Source: PALSA-607 sp963825425 (GTDB lineage Bacteria > Actinomycetota > Actinomycetes > Acidothermales > Acidothermaceae). From it: a stretch of DNA of 64,000 nucleotides. The stretch lies in assembly GCA_963825425.1 (NCBI GenBank), contig CAWGTF010000012.1, positions 124,001 through 188,000 on the forward strand, given 5' to 3'. Shown here piece after piece: positions 46,323 through 59,201 of the stretch (position 1 is the first letter of the stretch; each line of letters starts with the position of its first letter). Made by a program: the position numbers and the translations under genes. The notes under the pieces are model-generated. The model was not told where the DNA came from, ran no database searches, and saw nothing but the letters and a program-made list of their open reading frames with translations.

Positions 46323-46323
46323 G

Positions 46324-46756
46324 GTGGCGGAGCTCGGCCGGCTACTCCGGCACGCCGATGGCGAAGAAGCTCGGCATCAAGGACGCCGGGTTGCTGGTGT
46401 TGCTCGATGCGCCGCCGTCGTGGTCGGTTCCCGACCTGCCCGACGGTGTGACCGTCGCGCGCGTGACCGCCGCGTCGCGCCGTCGCGGCAAGGGTCTGGC
46501 CGAGGTCGATGTCGCGCTGGTGTTCTGCCGCAGTGCCGCCCTCTTGGCCGCCGTCCCGTTGCTTGTCGAGTCGTTGCCTAAACGCAGCGCGCTTTGGGTG
46601 GCGTGGCCGCGCAAGGCGGGCGGTCACGTGAGCGATGTCAACGAGAATCTGCTCCGCGAGGTGTTGTTGCCGACGGGCGTCGTCGACGTGAAGGTGGCCG
46701 CGCTCGACGTCGACTGGTCGGCGGTGAAGTTCTTGTGGCGCAAGGAGAATCGATGA
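46324..46756 (+). CDS. DUF3052 family protein (one apparent frameshift near the start)
   Basis: The conserved N-terminus AGYSGTPMAKKLGIK reads in a frame with no start codon upstream; GTG 46324 followed by one extra base near 46337 gives MAELAGYSGTP, so that is taken as the start. Further signatures are DVALVFCRSAALLAAV, SALWVAWPRKAGGHVSDVNE and LPTGVVDVKVAALDVDWSA, KFLWRKENR. The family is short, cytosolic and uncharacterised. The stop overlaps the HAD gene by four bases. Confidence 0.8.
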
Positions 46757-47421
46757 CCGCGCCCGCGCTGATCTTCGACTTCGATGGGCTTCTCGTCGAC
46801 ACCGAATCGAGCGCACTGCTCGCATGGCGCGAGCAATTCGCCGTCCACGAACTGGCTTTTCCGCTCGAGGTCTGGCATCGGTTCATCGGCTCGCAGGGCA
46901 GCCAGCAGGCGATGGTCGAGGAGATTCGGCTTGGTGGCGTGGATTTCGTCGACGTCGAGATGCTGGGGGAGTGGCGAGAACGCCACGATCGCATCGTTAG
47001 CTCCGTACCGTTGCGGCCTGGTGTTGAGGCATTTCTCGACGATGCAGCCGCCGCCGGCGCCCGCTTCGCGGTCGCATCGAGCGCGACCCGCGACTGGCTC
47101 GACCAACAACTCGGCCGGCTCGGCATTCGCGATCGCTTCGAGGTCGTCTGCGCCAGGGACAACGGCCGGGTGAAGCCGGCGCCCGACATCTACCTGGCGG
47201 CCCTTGCCGAGCTGGGCGTCGAGGCGTCCGACGCGATCGCGTTCGAGGATTCACCCAACGGCATCTCCGCCGCCAAGGCGGCCGGGCTCTACTGCGTCGC
47301 CGTGCCGAATCCGGTGACGGCCGAACTTCCCCTCGGGCAGGCCGACCTGCGGATCGAGTCGTTCACCGAAATCAGCTACGCCGAATTGGTCGATCGTATT
47401 GCGTGGCGCGGCAGGGTATGA
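46753..47421 (+). CDS. HAD-family hydrolase (beta-phosphoglucomutase-like)
   Basis: 222 residues from the ATG overlapping the DUF3052 stop. HAD motif I DFDGLLVDTE (nucleophile Asp), motif II ASSATRDWL, motif III VKPAPDIYL, motif IV FEDSPNGISAAKAAG, with a helical cap between I and II. The fold is that of phosphatases and mutases acting on small phosphorylated sugars; the substrate is undefined. The end of the gene contains the -10 box of the leuA leader. Confidence 0.88.
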   Translation: MTAPALIFDFDGLLVDTESSALLAWREQFAVHELAFPLEVWHRFIGSQGSQQAMVEEIRLGGVDFVDVEMLGEWRERHDRIVSSVPLRPGVEAFLDDAAAAGARFAVASSATRDWLDQQLGRLGIRDRFEVVCARDNGRVKPAPDIYLAALAELGVEASDAIAFEDSPNGISAAKAAGLYCVAVPNPVTAELPLGQADLRIESFTEISYAELVDRIAWRGRV

Positions 47422-47422
47422 T
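47417..47422 (+). promoter_or_regulatory. -10 element of the leuA leader transcript
   Basis: TATGAT, seven bases before the leader-peptide ATG, consistent with a transcript that begins at that ATG. It overlaps the HAD stop codon. Confidence 0.6.
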
Positions 47423-47429
47423 CCTCCCA

Positions 47430-47474
47430 ATGTCGAAGCTCCTGCTCCTTAGCTGCCGCGGCGAGACCCTCTAA
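47430..47474 (+). CDS. leuA leader peptide with four consecutive Leu codons
   Basis: A 14-codon ORF encoding MSKLLLLSCRGETL, with CTC-CTG-CTC-CTT at codons 4-7 and a further CTC before TAA. GAGACC (47463-47468) inside the peptide pairs with GGTCTC (47481-47486) after the stop, so ribosome position on the leader would control this hairpin. Leu-rich leaders controlling leuA are known from Actinobacteria. The first gene behind it is leuA, 73 bases downstream. Confidence 0.8.
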   Translation: MSKLLLLSCRGETL

Positions 47475-47546
47475 GAGGCCGGTCTCCTCGTCGCGGGATT
47501 GCTGCGTGCCGGCCGTATTCCGCCACCCGCTATCCGAGGAGCAGCA

Positions 47547-49292
47547 ATGAGCAGCAATCGCGATTCTTCCGGGCGCATCATCGCGCAGCGCCCGAGCCAG
47601 ATGCCGATCCACAAATACCAGCCATGGACGCCGGTCGATCTGCCCGACCGCACCTGGCCGTCGCAGGTCATCACGAAGGCACCCCGATGGCTGTCGACCG
47701 ACCTGCGCGACGGCAACCAGGCACTGATCGACCCGATGAGCCCGGCAACGCAAGCTGTCGATGTTCCAGCTTCTGGTGCGGATGGGTTACAAGGAAATCG
47801 AGGTCGGGTTCCCCTCGGCGTCCCAGACAGATTTTGATTTTGTTCGCAGCATCATCGAGAACGGCGAGGTCCCGTCCGACGTCACGATCTCGGTCCTGAC
47901 GCAGGCCCGCGAAGACCTCATCGAACGCACGGTTCAGAGCCTGGTCGGCGCACCGCAACGCAACCGTGCACCTCTACAACGCGACTGCACCGCTGTTTCG
48001 GCGCGTGGTGTTCCGCAACAGCCGGGCCGAAACGGTGGCGCTCGCCGCAGACGGCACCCGCCACGTGATGAAGCACGCCGAGCGGCTGCTGGGTTCGACG
48101 CGAGGTCTTCGGTTACGAGTACTCACCGGAGATCTTCATCGACACCGAACTCGACTTCGCCGTCGAGGTATGCGAGGCGGTGATGGACGTCTGGCAACCG
48201 GGTCCGGGGCGAGAGATCATCCTGAACCTCCCCGCCACCATCGAGCGCTCGACGCCCAACGTCTACGCCGACCAGATCGAGTGGATGGGCCGGCACCTGT
48301 CGCGCCGCGAGTTCATCTGCCTGTCGCTGCATCCGCACAATGACCGCGGCTGCGCGGTCGCCGCATCGGAACTCGGCGTCATGGCCGGCGCCGACCGCAT
48401 CGAGGGCTGCCTGTTCGGCCACGGCGAGCGCACCGGCAACGTCGACCTCGTGACGCTCGGCATGAACCTGTTCAGCCAGGGCATCGATCCGCAGATCGAC
48501 TTCTCGCAGATCGACGAGGTTCGGCGCACCGTCGAGTACTGCACGCAACTGCCCGTGCATCCGCGGCATCCGTATGCCGGCGACCTCGTCTACACCGCGT
48601 TTTCTGGCTCGCACCAGGACGCGATCAAGAAGGGCTTCGAGGCGCTGGCCGCCGATGCTGCCGCCGCCGGGAAGACCGTCGACCAGATCGACTGGGCGGT
48701 GCCGTACCTGCCGATCGACCCGAAGGACGTCGGCCGCACGTATGAAGCGGTCATCCGGGTCAACAGCCAGTCCGGCAAGGGCGGCATCGCCTACGTGATG
48801 AAGGCGGAGCACTCTCTTGAGTTGCCGCGTCGGCTGCAGATCGAGTTCTCCCGCGTGATTCAGGCGCGCACCGATGCGTCGGGCGGGGAGGTGTCGCCGT
48901 CGGAGATGTGGAAGATCTTCGAGGCCGAGTACCTGTCGCCGTCCTCACCGCTCACGTTGCTGGCGCACCACACCTCCGCGGCGGTCGACCAGAAGGACGC
49001 GCTCTCGGTCGAGGTCCGGTATCAGGGCGCGACGCAGATGCTCGAGGGCACCGGCAACGGGCCGATCGCCGCCTTCCTCGACGCGCTGACGACGATCGGG
49101 GTCGACGTCCGGGTGCTCGACTACACCGAGCACGCGATCTCGGCCGGCGGCGACGCGCGGGCTGCCGCCTACCTCGAGTGCGTGGTCGGTGACGAGGTGC
49201 TCTGGGGTGTCGGCGTCGACCCGAACATCGTGACGGCGTCGCTTCGCGCGGTAGTGAGCGCGGTCAACCGGGCCGCCGAGGCCACGAGCTAG
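47547..49292 (+). CDS. leuA: 2-isopropylmalate synthase (three frame changes)
   Basis: First committed step of leucine synthesis (acetyl-CoA plus 2-oxoisovalerate). ATG 47547 with a CGAGGAG site. The N-terminal MPIHKYQPWTPVDLPDRTW and STDLRDGNQALIDPMSP (D-x-R-D-G-x-Q metal site) are followed by +1 changes near 47753, 47958 and 48105; then SLHPHNDRGCAVAASELGV (metal-binding H-x-H), GNVDLVTLGMNLFSQGI and the C-terminal LeuA dimer/regulatory domain (TGNGPIAAFLDALTTIGVD), the site of leucine feedback. About 580 residues, the long actinobacterial form. Expression is probably under the leader-peptide control upstream. Confidence 0.93.
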
Positions 49293-49304
49293 CCCTAGCC
49301 CCAC

Positions 49305-49353
49305 CGCCGTCCCGCCCCGGTCTTGCCTGGGTGGGACGCGCGGCGGGACGGCG
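49305..49353. other. 12-bp inverted repeat between leuA and recO
   Basis: CGCCGTCCCGCC (49305-49316) and GGCGGGACGGCG (49342-49353) are perfect complements with a 25-base loop. It starts 12 bases after the leuA stop and lacks a T-tract; it may act as a factor-dependent terminator or mRNA-stabilising hairpin. Confidence 0.5.
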
Positions 49354-49383
49354 ATTGGCAGCGGCTTCAGGGACAATGACCCG

Positions 49384-50115
49384 GTGACCCTGTATCGGGA
49401 CGACGGGGTCGTGCTGCGCGTCCAGAAGCTCGGCGAGGCCGACCGCATCGTCACCCTGCTCACCCGCCGGACCGGTCGAGTGCGGGCCGTCGCGAAGGGT
49501 GTGCGCCGGACCAAGTCCAAGTTCGGCGGCCGGCTCGAGCCGTTCTCCCATGTCGATGCGCAGTTCTACGTCGGGCGCTCGCTCGACATCGTGACCCAGG
49601 TCGAGACCTACACCGCGTTCGGCGACCGGTTGGCCGGCGACTATCCGCGCTACACCGCCGGCACCGCGATGCTCGAGACCGCCGAGCGGCTGACCGCTGA
49701 AGAGCGCGAGCCGGCGCTTCGGCTCTACCTCTTGCTGGTCGGCGGCCTGCGGGCGCTCACCGAAGAGACGCACGACGCGCGTCTTGTGCTCGACGCTTTC
49801 GCACTGCGCGCGCTTGCGGTCTCGGGCTACGCGCCGGCGTTGGGGGAGTGCGCGCGTTGTGGCGTCGACGGTCCGCATCGATGGTTCTCGGTACAGGGCG
49901 GCGGCACGGTGTGCGCCGATTGCCGTCCGCCTGGCTCAGCCACCCCGTCGTCCGACGCACTGCTGCTTCTCGAAGCTTTGCTGGACGGCGATTGGCTGGC
50001 CGCCGATGCCAGCGAATCGCGGCATCAGCGTGAGGCGAGTGGCCTGACCGCTGCCTATCTGCAATGGCATCTCGAGCACAGCATTCGGTCGTTGCGGCTC
50101 GTCGAGCACGCCTGA
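49384..50115 (+). CDS. recO: DNA repair protein RecO
   Basis: GTG 49384. An N-terminal OB fold (LYRDDGVVLRVQKLGEADRI, then RAVAKGVRRTKSKFGGRLEP), a helical domain, and a C4-type zinc motif (CARCGVDGP with CADC). RecO loads RecA in the RecFOR pathway. The TGA shares one base with the uppS ATG. 243 residues, intact. Confidence 0.94.
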   Translation: MTLYRDDGVVLRVQKLGEADRIVTLLTRRTGRVRAVAKGVRRTKSKFGGRLEPFSHVDAQFYVGRSLDIVTQVETYTAFGDRLAGDYPRYTAGTAMLETAERLTAEEREPALRLYLLLVGGLRALTEETHDARLVLDAFALRALAVSGYAPALGECARCGVDGPHRWFSVQGGGTVCADCRPPGSATPSSDALLLLEALLDGDWLAADASESRHQREASGLTAAYLQWHLEHSIRSLRLVEHA

Positions 50116-50916
50116 TGGCTGCGCGCCGCGAGGTCAACGTTCCGGCACCCCACCCGTCCGGAGCCCGACCTCCTGCTATTCCGACCGACCTCGTGCCGAG
50201 GCACGTCGCCATCGTGATGGACGGCAACGGTCGATGGGCCAGGGCGCGCGGCCTTGCCCCGCACGGCCGGCCACGAACGCGGCGAGGCGGCGCTGCTCGA
50301 CGTCGTCGAGGGCGCGATCGAGGTCGGCGTCGGCTGGATCTCGGCCTACGCATTTTCCACGGAGAACTGGAAACGGTCGCCCGACGAAGTGAAGTTCCTG
50401 ATGGGCTTCAATCGCGACGTGATTCGGCGCCGTCGCGACTACATGCACTCACTCGGGGTGCGGGTTCGCTGGGCCGGTCGCCGCCCACGATTGTGGGCGA
50501 GCGTGATTCGCGAGCTCGAGATCGCCGAGGAGCTGACCCGCGACAACGACGTGCTCACGTTGACGATGTGCGTGAACTACGGCGGTCGCGCTGAGATCGC
50601 GGACGCCGCGCGAGCGTTGGCGGTCGACGTCGCGGCCGGCAAGGTCGATCCGAAGCGCGTCGATGAGAAGGTCTTCGCGCGCTACCTCGACGAACCTTCG
50701 ATGCCGGACGTCGATCTGTTCCTGCGTTCGTCGGGTGAACAACGGACATCGAACTTCTTGCCATGGCAGTCGGCGTACGCCGAGATGGTTTTTCTCGACA
50801 CGTTGTGGCCCGACTTCGACCGGCGCGATCTGTGGCGGGCGGTCGAGATCTACGCAAGTCGCGATCGGCGGTACGGCACCGCACGACCGAACCTCTCGGC
50901 GTCCGGCGGGGATTGA
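50115..50916 (+). CDS. uppS: Prenyl diphosphate synthase, UppS type (one apparent frameshift)
   Basis: ATG 50115, overlapping the recO stop. Catalytic motif AIVMDGNGRWARARGL; then a +1 change near 50262 and HERGEAALLDVVEGAIEVGV, AYAFSTENWKRSPDEVKFLM, and the conserved LFLRSSGEQRTSNFLPWQSA with AEMVFLDTLWPDF. It makes the Z-polyprenyl (decaprenyl/undecaprenyl) diphosphate used as glycan carrier lipid. The recO-uppS order matches mycobacteria (Rv2362c-Rv2361c). Confidence 0.93.
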
Positions 50917-50957
50917 TACGCTGGCCGCTCACCGACCGCCAGCCGGATGGACATTTC

Positions 50958-52359
<1,402 letters not shown>

Positions 52360-52421
52360 CTTCGGTCGGCCGCCGTCCGCGTGGCGCGCTGCGGCAGGGT
52401 CCACCTCCCAAATCGTGGCGC

Positions 52422-52901
52422 TTACCGCCCTCCTGGGGCAGCAAGTCCGCACGATTTGAGCCGCACGAGGCTCACCCGCCACCCACCCGCCGTTTGTCGG
52501 GACCACTGGTGCTCCGGCAATCGCGAGGCGACGTGAGCTCCAAGACTCTTAGCCTCGACCACGTGTTTCGGTTGGACTTGCGGCGATCTCCAGCGGCTGG
52601 ACGCGTCCGATCCTCGAGTTCGTCGAACGAGACCCTTCAGCCAAGCGCGCATGGTGATGTTCTCGCGCGACGGATCGTACGAAAGCCAGTAATCCCGATC
52701 GATCATCTCGTGGAACTCGTCATCCGGCGTCGGATCTTGAACGAGTTCCACAAGCTCCACAATGACCTGGTCGATCAGCGTCGGGCTGGCCGTGGCGAGG
52801 AAGTCCGTCACGACTTCAAGTCGTGAATCTGCGTCGAGCTGCCAGTCCTCGTGGAAATAGCAGAGGAAGAGCTCTTGAACGGCGAAGTAGCGAGGCGTCA
52901 T
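52422..52901 (-). CDS. CdiI-like immunity protein
   Basis: ATG 52901 overlaps the toxin TGA by four bases (ATGA). The first 95 residues resemble the CdiI_2 contact-dependent growth inhibition immunity family: PRYFAVQELFLCYFHEDWQL, then EFHEMIDRDYWLSYDPSREN and MRAWLKGLVRR. The last 60 residues look unlike the family and may be read out of frame; the true stop may lie nearer 52600. By position it should bind and neutralise the RNase domain encoded just upstream. Confidence 0.7.
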   Translation of the reverse strand: MTPRYFAVQELFLCYFHEDWQLDADSRLEVVTDFLATASPTLIDQVIVELVELVQDPTPDDEFHEMIDRDYWLSYDPSRENITMRAWLKGLVRRTRGSDASSRWRSPQVQPKHVVEAKSLGAHVASRLPEHQWSRQTAGGWRVSLVRLKSCGLAAPGGR

Positions 52902-54276
52902 GGCGCGACGAATCCTGTCACGATGAAGTAGCCAAGCGGGGCCGAGGGTTCGGCATGCAGGACTGCGATCACGGTAGCGGCGGCCACGGACTCCGACCTC
53001 CCCTGATAGAGGACCCGACCGACGGGATCATCAAAAGTCGCGGCCAGCGTGAGCCTGGTCCTCTCCGTGCGCATCTGCCAGCCATGTGTGAATTTCGCGT
53101 GCATTCGCTGATTGTACTTCCGCTAGATACGTGTTCGGCTGTCACGCGATCGGTGAAGGTTGATGCCCGCGGTAGCCCGCGCGCGGCGAGTGTCTGGTCC
53201 GCGGCGCCGACATGGGTCAACACATGTCCGCCAAGCGCGTCGTTCGCTCCGAGGCCGCCCGGATACGCGAGCCTCGAGCCTTGCGATGCTTGTCACTGCG
53301 TCGCGCGGCTTCGCCGTTGCTGGCGTGGACTACTGCCGTCGGTTTGAGAAAGCGCCCCTCGCGGATTAGGGGAGCTGCTTTGGTGACGAGCTTGCCTAGG
53401 CCGGCAGGCGCAAACGAGAGGGCGTCGACACCTACCGAACTCCACGAAGCCTTGCCCGTCGCGGCGAGCGCGGTGTCTGCCATTCCTGCCGCGACGGCGC
53501 TGACGAGCGACACCGATTCCAGCACAGCCGCCGCCGCTTCCAAGGGCGGAAACGCGACGCCTGCGACCGCGAGAATCAGCGCGGCAGCGCCAGCCAACGC
53601 CGAAACAATCGTCCCGACCTTCGACACTTCGCGCAGCGTCGCCGTCCAGTGCGTCGACGCCCAATGACCGACCGAGTGCGTGACGTGGTGGAACCACGAC
53701 TGGTTGTGGATGCCCGGCGTGCGACGCCTGCTGCAACGCGCCGGCAGCCATCCGCGCGGCGTGACGTTGCTGCTCATGCGCCTCGTCGTTCGATGCGACC
53801 GCTCTCCGCAGCTGCGCTCGCGCCTCATCGATGGACGCCTCGTACCGCGGCGCTGTCGCAGGTGGCGCAGGCAGTCCAGCCGTGCGTGCGACTGCCGACG
53901 CCGACGCATCGCGAGCCGACGGCGGCAGCGTGCGCCGCGACCGCGGCCGCGAGGTCGGCACTCGCGCGACCAGCCGCAGCGATCGCAGAAGTCGACTGGT
54001 CCTGTGCGTCGGCGAGCGTGCGCGCGTAGGAACCGAGCGCGCTACCTGCTGCTGCGTATGACGCGTTCGCCTTGTCGAGAGCTCGGCGGCAGTGACGGCG
54101 GTTCGAACGTGAGCGGAAACCGCCGCCGCGCCTGTCCACGAGTCGTCGCCGGCCGCAAGTGCGCGCAGTCGGCTGGCGATGTTCGCAACGTCCAACGCGA
54201 TCGACTCGAGTGTGCGACCGGCCGCTGAAACAGCCATCGGATCGCCGACCACAGGGTCGAGAACATCAACAGGCAC
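52898..54276 (-). CDS. Type VII secretion-type polymorphic toxin with C-terminal RNase A-like (CdiA-CT) domain (five or more frame changes)
   Basis: Begins MPVDVLDPVVGDPMAVSAAG with W-x-G (DDSWTGAAAV) near residue 48, the helical WXG-like N-terminus of ESX-exported toxins, then ALDKANASYAAAGSALGSYA, a coiled middle, and a hydrophobic Ala/Gly-rich segment (VSALAGAAALILAVAGVAF, then MADTALAATGKASW). The C-terminal toxin reads GGHVLTHVGAADQTLAARG, ASTFTDRVTAE, a helix with ANAREIHTWLADAHGE, then LTLAATFDDPVGRVLYQG and PSAPLGYFIVTGF, matching the CdiA-CT RNase A-like fold with candidate catalytic His in GGH and the Thr/Tyr-type C-terminal strand. Frames change near 54080, 53930, 53760, 53270, 53115 and 53050. 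An immunity gene overlaps the stop. Confidence 0.75.
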
Positions 54277-54342
54277 AGCGAGAAGTTAGCTGTTTCCGCA
54301 ACGTCGGCCGCGGCTGCAACGACGCTGCCTGTGGACAACTCA

Positions 54343-54971
54343 TCAGTAGTGCAACACGAGACTTTGAGCCATGGTGTCGAACAGTTCTGTCATCACTTGC
54401 GCGTACGGGGGGCAGGGGCAGGTGAATGTGAGCACCGCGTCGGCAAACCCGTCCGGTTAATGGCACGAGGTATTGCACGATGACCGCGCTGTCTCCGATG
54501 TGCAGTCGTACCGCAGGACCGACGAATCGGCAGCGCGACGACGCGAATGTCGGCGCCGGCCCACTCTGGGTCTTTGCTGATTACTTCGCCGAGCGCGGCG
54601 CATCGCTGGCGTACGGTGAGGATCGGCGACCCTGGCAGGGGCGCCGTTGCGGAGCGGCAGACCTGCATCAGCACCGTCGCGACGATTACCCGCGTCGCGT
54701 CCTCGATGACCCGCGACGCGCAATAGAACGCGCCCGCGTCGACGGCCAGGTTGGTGGTGCGATCAAGCAACGCGATGAGCGCGACGGCGTCGGGCGCCAA
54801 ACTTCGCGAGCGTACGATCGCTTGCCGAACTGCCCGGCGAATCGAGGTGTGCCGGGTTGCCGGGTCGAGGTCGAGCTCGCTCCAGTCGCCTGGTGTGACG
54901 ATGCTTGCTCGCGTCAACACCCTGGGCGTTACCGGGAGGCCTGGCCCCTCGTCGTCCGGGCTGGTTGTCAT
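54343..54971 (-). CDS. Hypothetical protein of the type VII toxin operon (two frame changes)
   Basis: ATG 54971 overlaps the EspC-like stop. About 209 residues: LDPATRHTSIRRAVRQAIVR, ALIALLDRTTNLAVDAGAFY, RVIVATVLMQV, TVRQRCAALGEVI; then, after changes near 54540 and 54425, HIGDSAVIVQYLVPL and VLTFTCPCPPYAQVMTELFD. The last segment ends at TGA 54343-54345. The alternating strands and helices and its position between an EspC-like protein and the toxin suggest a dedicated chaperone or partner for toxin export (EspG-like role), which is inference only. Confidence 0.55.
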
Positions 54972-55258
54972 GACATTGCTGCCGCGAGATCGCCGTCAGT
55001 CTCGCCGTACACGGTCGACGCCTGGGCCAGCAGGTCGGCGAGCTGGCCGACGTCCGCGCTGATCTGGGCACGACCGTCGTGCCAGCCCGTGACGAAGTGG
55101 TGCAGCGCGCCCGCGACCACGTCCGAGCCCACCGCAGCGCCGCAGTCTTGGCCGAGATCGGCCGTGCGCTCGAGCTGGTCGCGGATCCGGCGCACGCCAG
55201 AGGCCAAGGCCCCGAGCTCGGCGGGATTTACCTGAAAACCGTGCTCGGCGGCCGCCAT
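54968..55258 (-). CDS. EspC-like (DUF2580) type VII secretion target
   Basis: 96 residues from ATG 55258 with an AAGGGGGA site upstream. An all-helical protein: GFQVNPAELGALASGVRRIR, QLERTADL, then HHFVTGWHDGRAQISADVGQ and LADLLAQASTVYGETDGDL. The Y-x-x-x-D near the C-terminus is the YxxxD/E export signal of ESX substrates. It heads a four-gene minus-strand operon joined by overlaps (EspC-like, hypothetical, toxin, immunity). Confidence 0.75.
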   Translation of the reverse strand: MAAAEHGFQVNPAELGALASGVRRIRDQLERTADLGQDCGAAVGSDVVAGALHHFVTGWHDGRAQISADVGQLADLLAQASTVYGETDGDLAAAMS

Positions 55259-55399
55259 GAATCCCCCTTGGTCACCGGCGACGGTAGCCGAATCGCAGCC
55301 CGCGAAGAAGCTGACAACCGGCGGTCTGTGGACAACCAGCGACTCGATAGGATTAGAGCCGCAAACCACACGTGCTACCACCCGCGAGGAGCGTTCCCA

Positions 55400-58092
<2,693 letters not shown>

Positions 58093-58191
58093 CCCGTTTT
58101 GCCGACTCCGAGGGCGGGTGTGCCCGCCCGTCCTCGGGTCAGGGACGGCGAGGGGTGGCCGCTTGTCCGCGGCCGCGGGATACTGCCGCCC

Positions 58192-58875
58192 ATGGGCGAC
58201 CTTCCGAACTTCCTCCCCAGCGCGCAGGGACTCCACTACGCCAACTCGTGGGCATCGGCGCCGGTCGTCGAGATCCCGACCCCGTTCGGCAACGTCAACA
58301 TCGGCGACGCGAAGCACGGGCTGTGCGGCGGGATGGCACTACGCCGTCCGCGATCTGTTTGAAGCGCACGAAGGTCCGCCGCCTCAGACGACCAACCCGG
58401 CGTCCACCTCGCCCGCCTTTCACTTCATCACCACGCGACTGATCGACAGTTTCGACCTGCCGGACGGAGTCGCGAAGTACTACGAGTGGATGAACCTGCC
58501 GACGGGCGACGAGTTCTTCGTGCATGGGACGTCGCGGCGCACCATCGAGGGGTCGATGCCCTTCATTCGCGCGACGATCGATGCTGGGCACCCGTGTCCG
58601 CTCGGGGTTGTCTGCGTGCACTCTCGCCAACCCGCAGGACCTCGGGCAAAACCACCAGGTGCTCGCGTACGGCTACACCGACACCGCGACAACCAGCACG
58701 CTTGCGGCTCTACGACTGCAATCATCCCGACGACGACGGCGTGACGATCAGCTTCGACCACACCAACCCGCACCACTCCACGAAGTTCAGCTACTCCTAC
58801 GACGACCACACCGTGATTGGATTCTTCCCGAGCCAGTACACGCCAAAGGATCCGTCGCCGCTTTTCCAGCAGTGA
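58192..58875 (+). CDS. Papain-like fold hypothetical protein with GLCGGM motif (three frame changes)
   Basis: ATG 58192. LHYANSWASAPVVEIPTPFG and GDAKHGLCGGM come first; after a +1 change near 58337, YAVRDLFEAHEGPPPQTTNP and DSFDLPDGVAKYYEWMNLP; after another near 58622, LGQNHQVLAYGYTDTA; after a third near 58708, LYDCNHPDDDGVTISFDHTN and HTVIGFFPSQY. The order Cys (GLCGGM), His (NHQV), Asn (DCNHP) is that of papain/C39-like peptidase folds. No signal peptide is seen. Function is inferred from motif order only. It follows ppdK by 99 bases. Confidence 0.55.
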
Positions 58876-58894
58876 CGTCGCGGAACGGGGGCAG

Positions 58895-59167
58895 GTGATC
58901 GCAGTCTTGCTGGTCACCGACTCGACGGCGACGACGCTGTTCGCCGCAGTCTCGGCGTCCCCGTCGCCGTCCGTGTCGCCGCCGGCGTCGACCCCGGTGA
59001 CATCGCCGACCGCTGCCCCGGCGTCCGCGCAACTCACGGTGTTCCCGACGTCGTCTGCGCACCCTGATTACCTGAGCATCGCGGTTTTCGTCGTCATCTT
59101 TGCGCTACTGCTCGCCTTCACTTTCGCCGTTCGTACGCTGCGAGGTCGGCGGCATCGATGGGACTAA
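58895..59167 (+). CDS. Small membrane protein, hypothetical
   Basis: 90 residues from GTG 58895 (GGGGGCAG just upstream). A Ser/Pro/Ala/Thr-rich N-terminal region (SASPSPSVSPPASTPVTSP) precedes a single C-terminal membrane helix (LSIAVFVVIFALLLAFTFAV) and a short Arg-rich cytosolic end. This is a tail-anchor-like layout. No family is recognised. Confidence 0.5.
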   Translation: MIAVLLVTDSTATTLFAAVSASPSPSVSPPASTPVTSPTAAPASAQLTVFPTSSAHPDYLSIAVFVVIFALLLAFTFAVRTLRGRRHRWD

Positions 59168-59201
59168 AGCGGACGTCGGTGGGTCGGGGTAGCGTCGAGG
59201 C

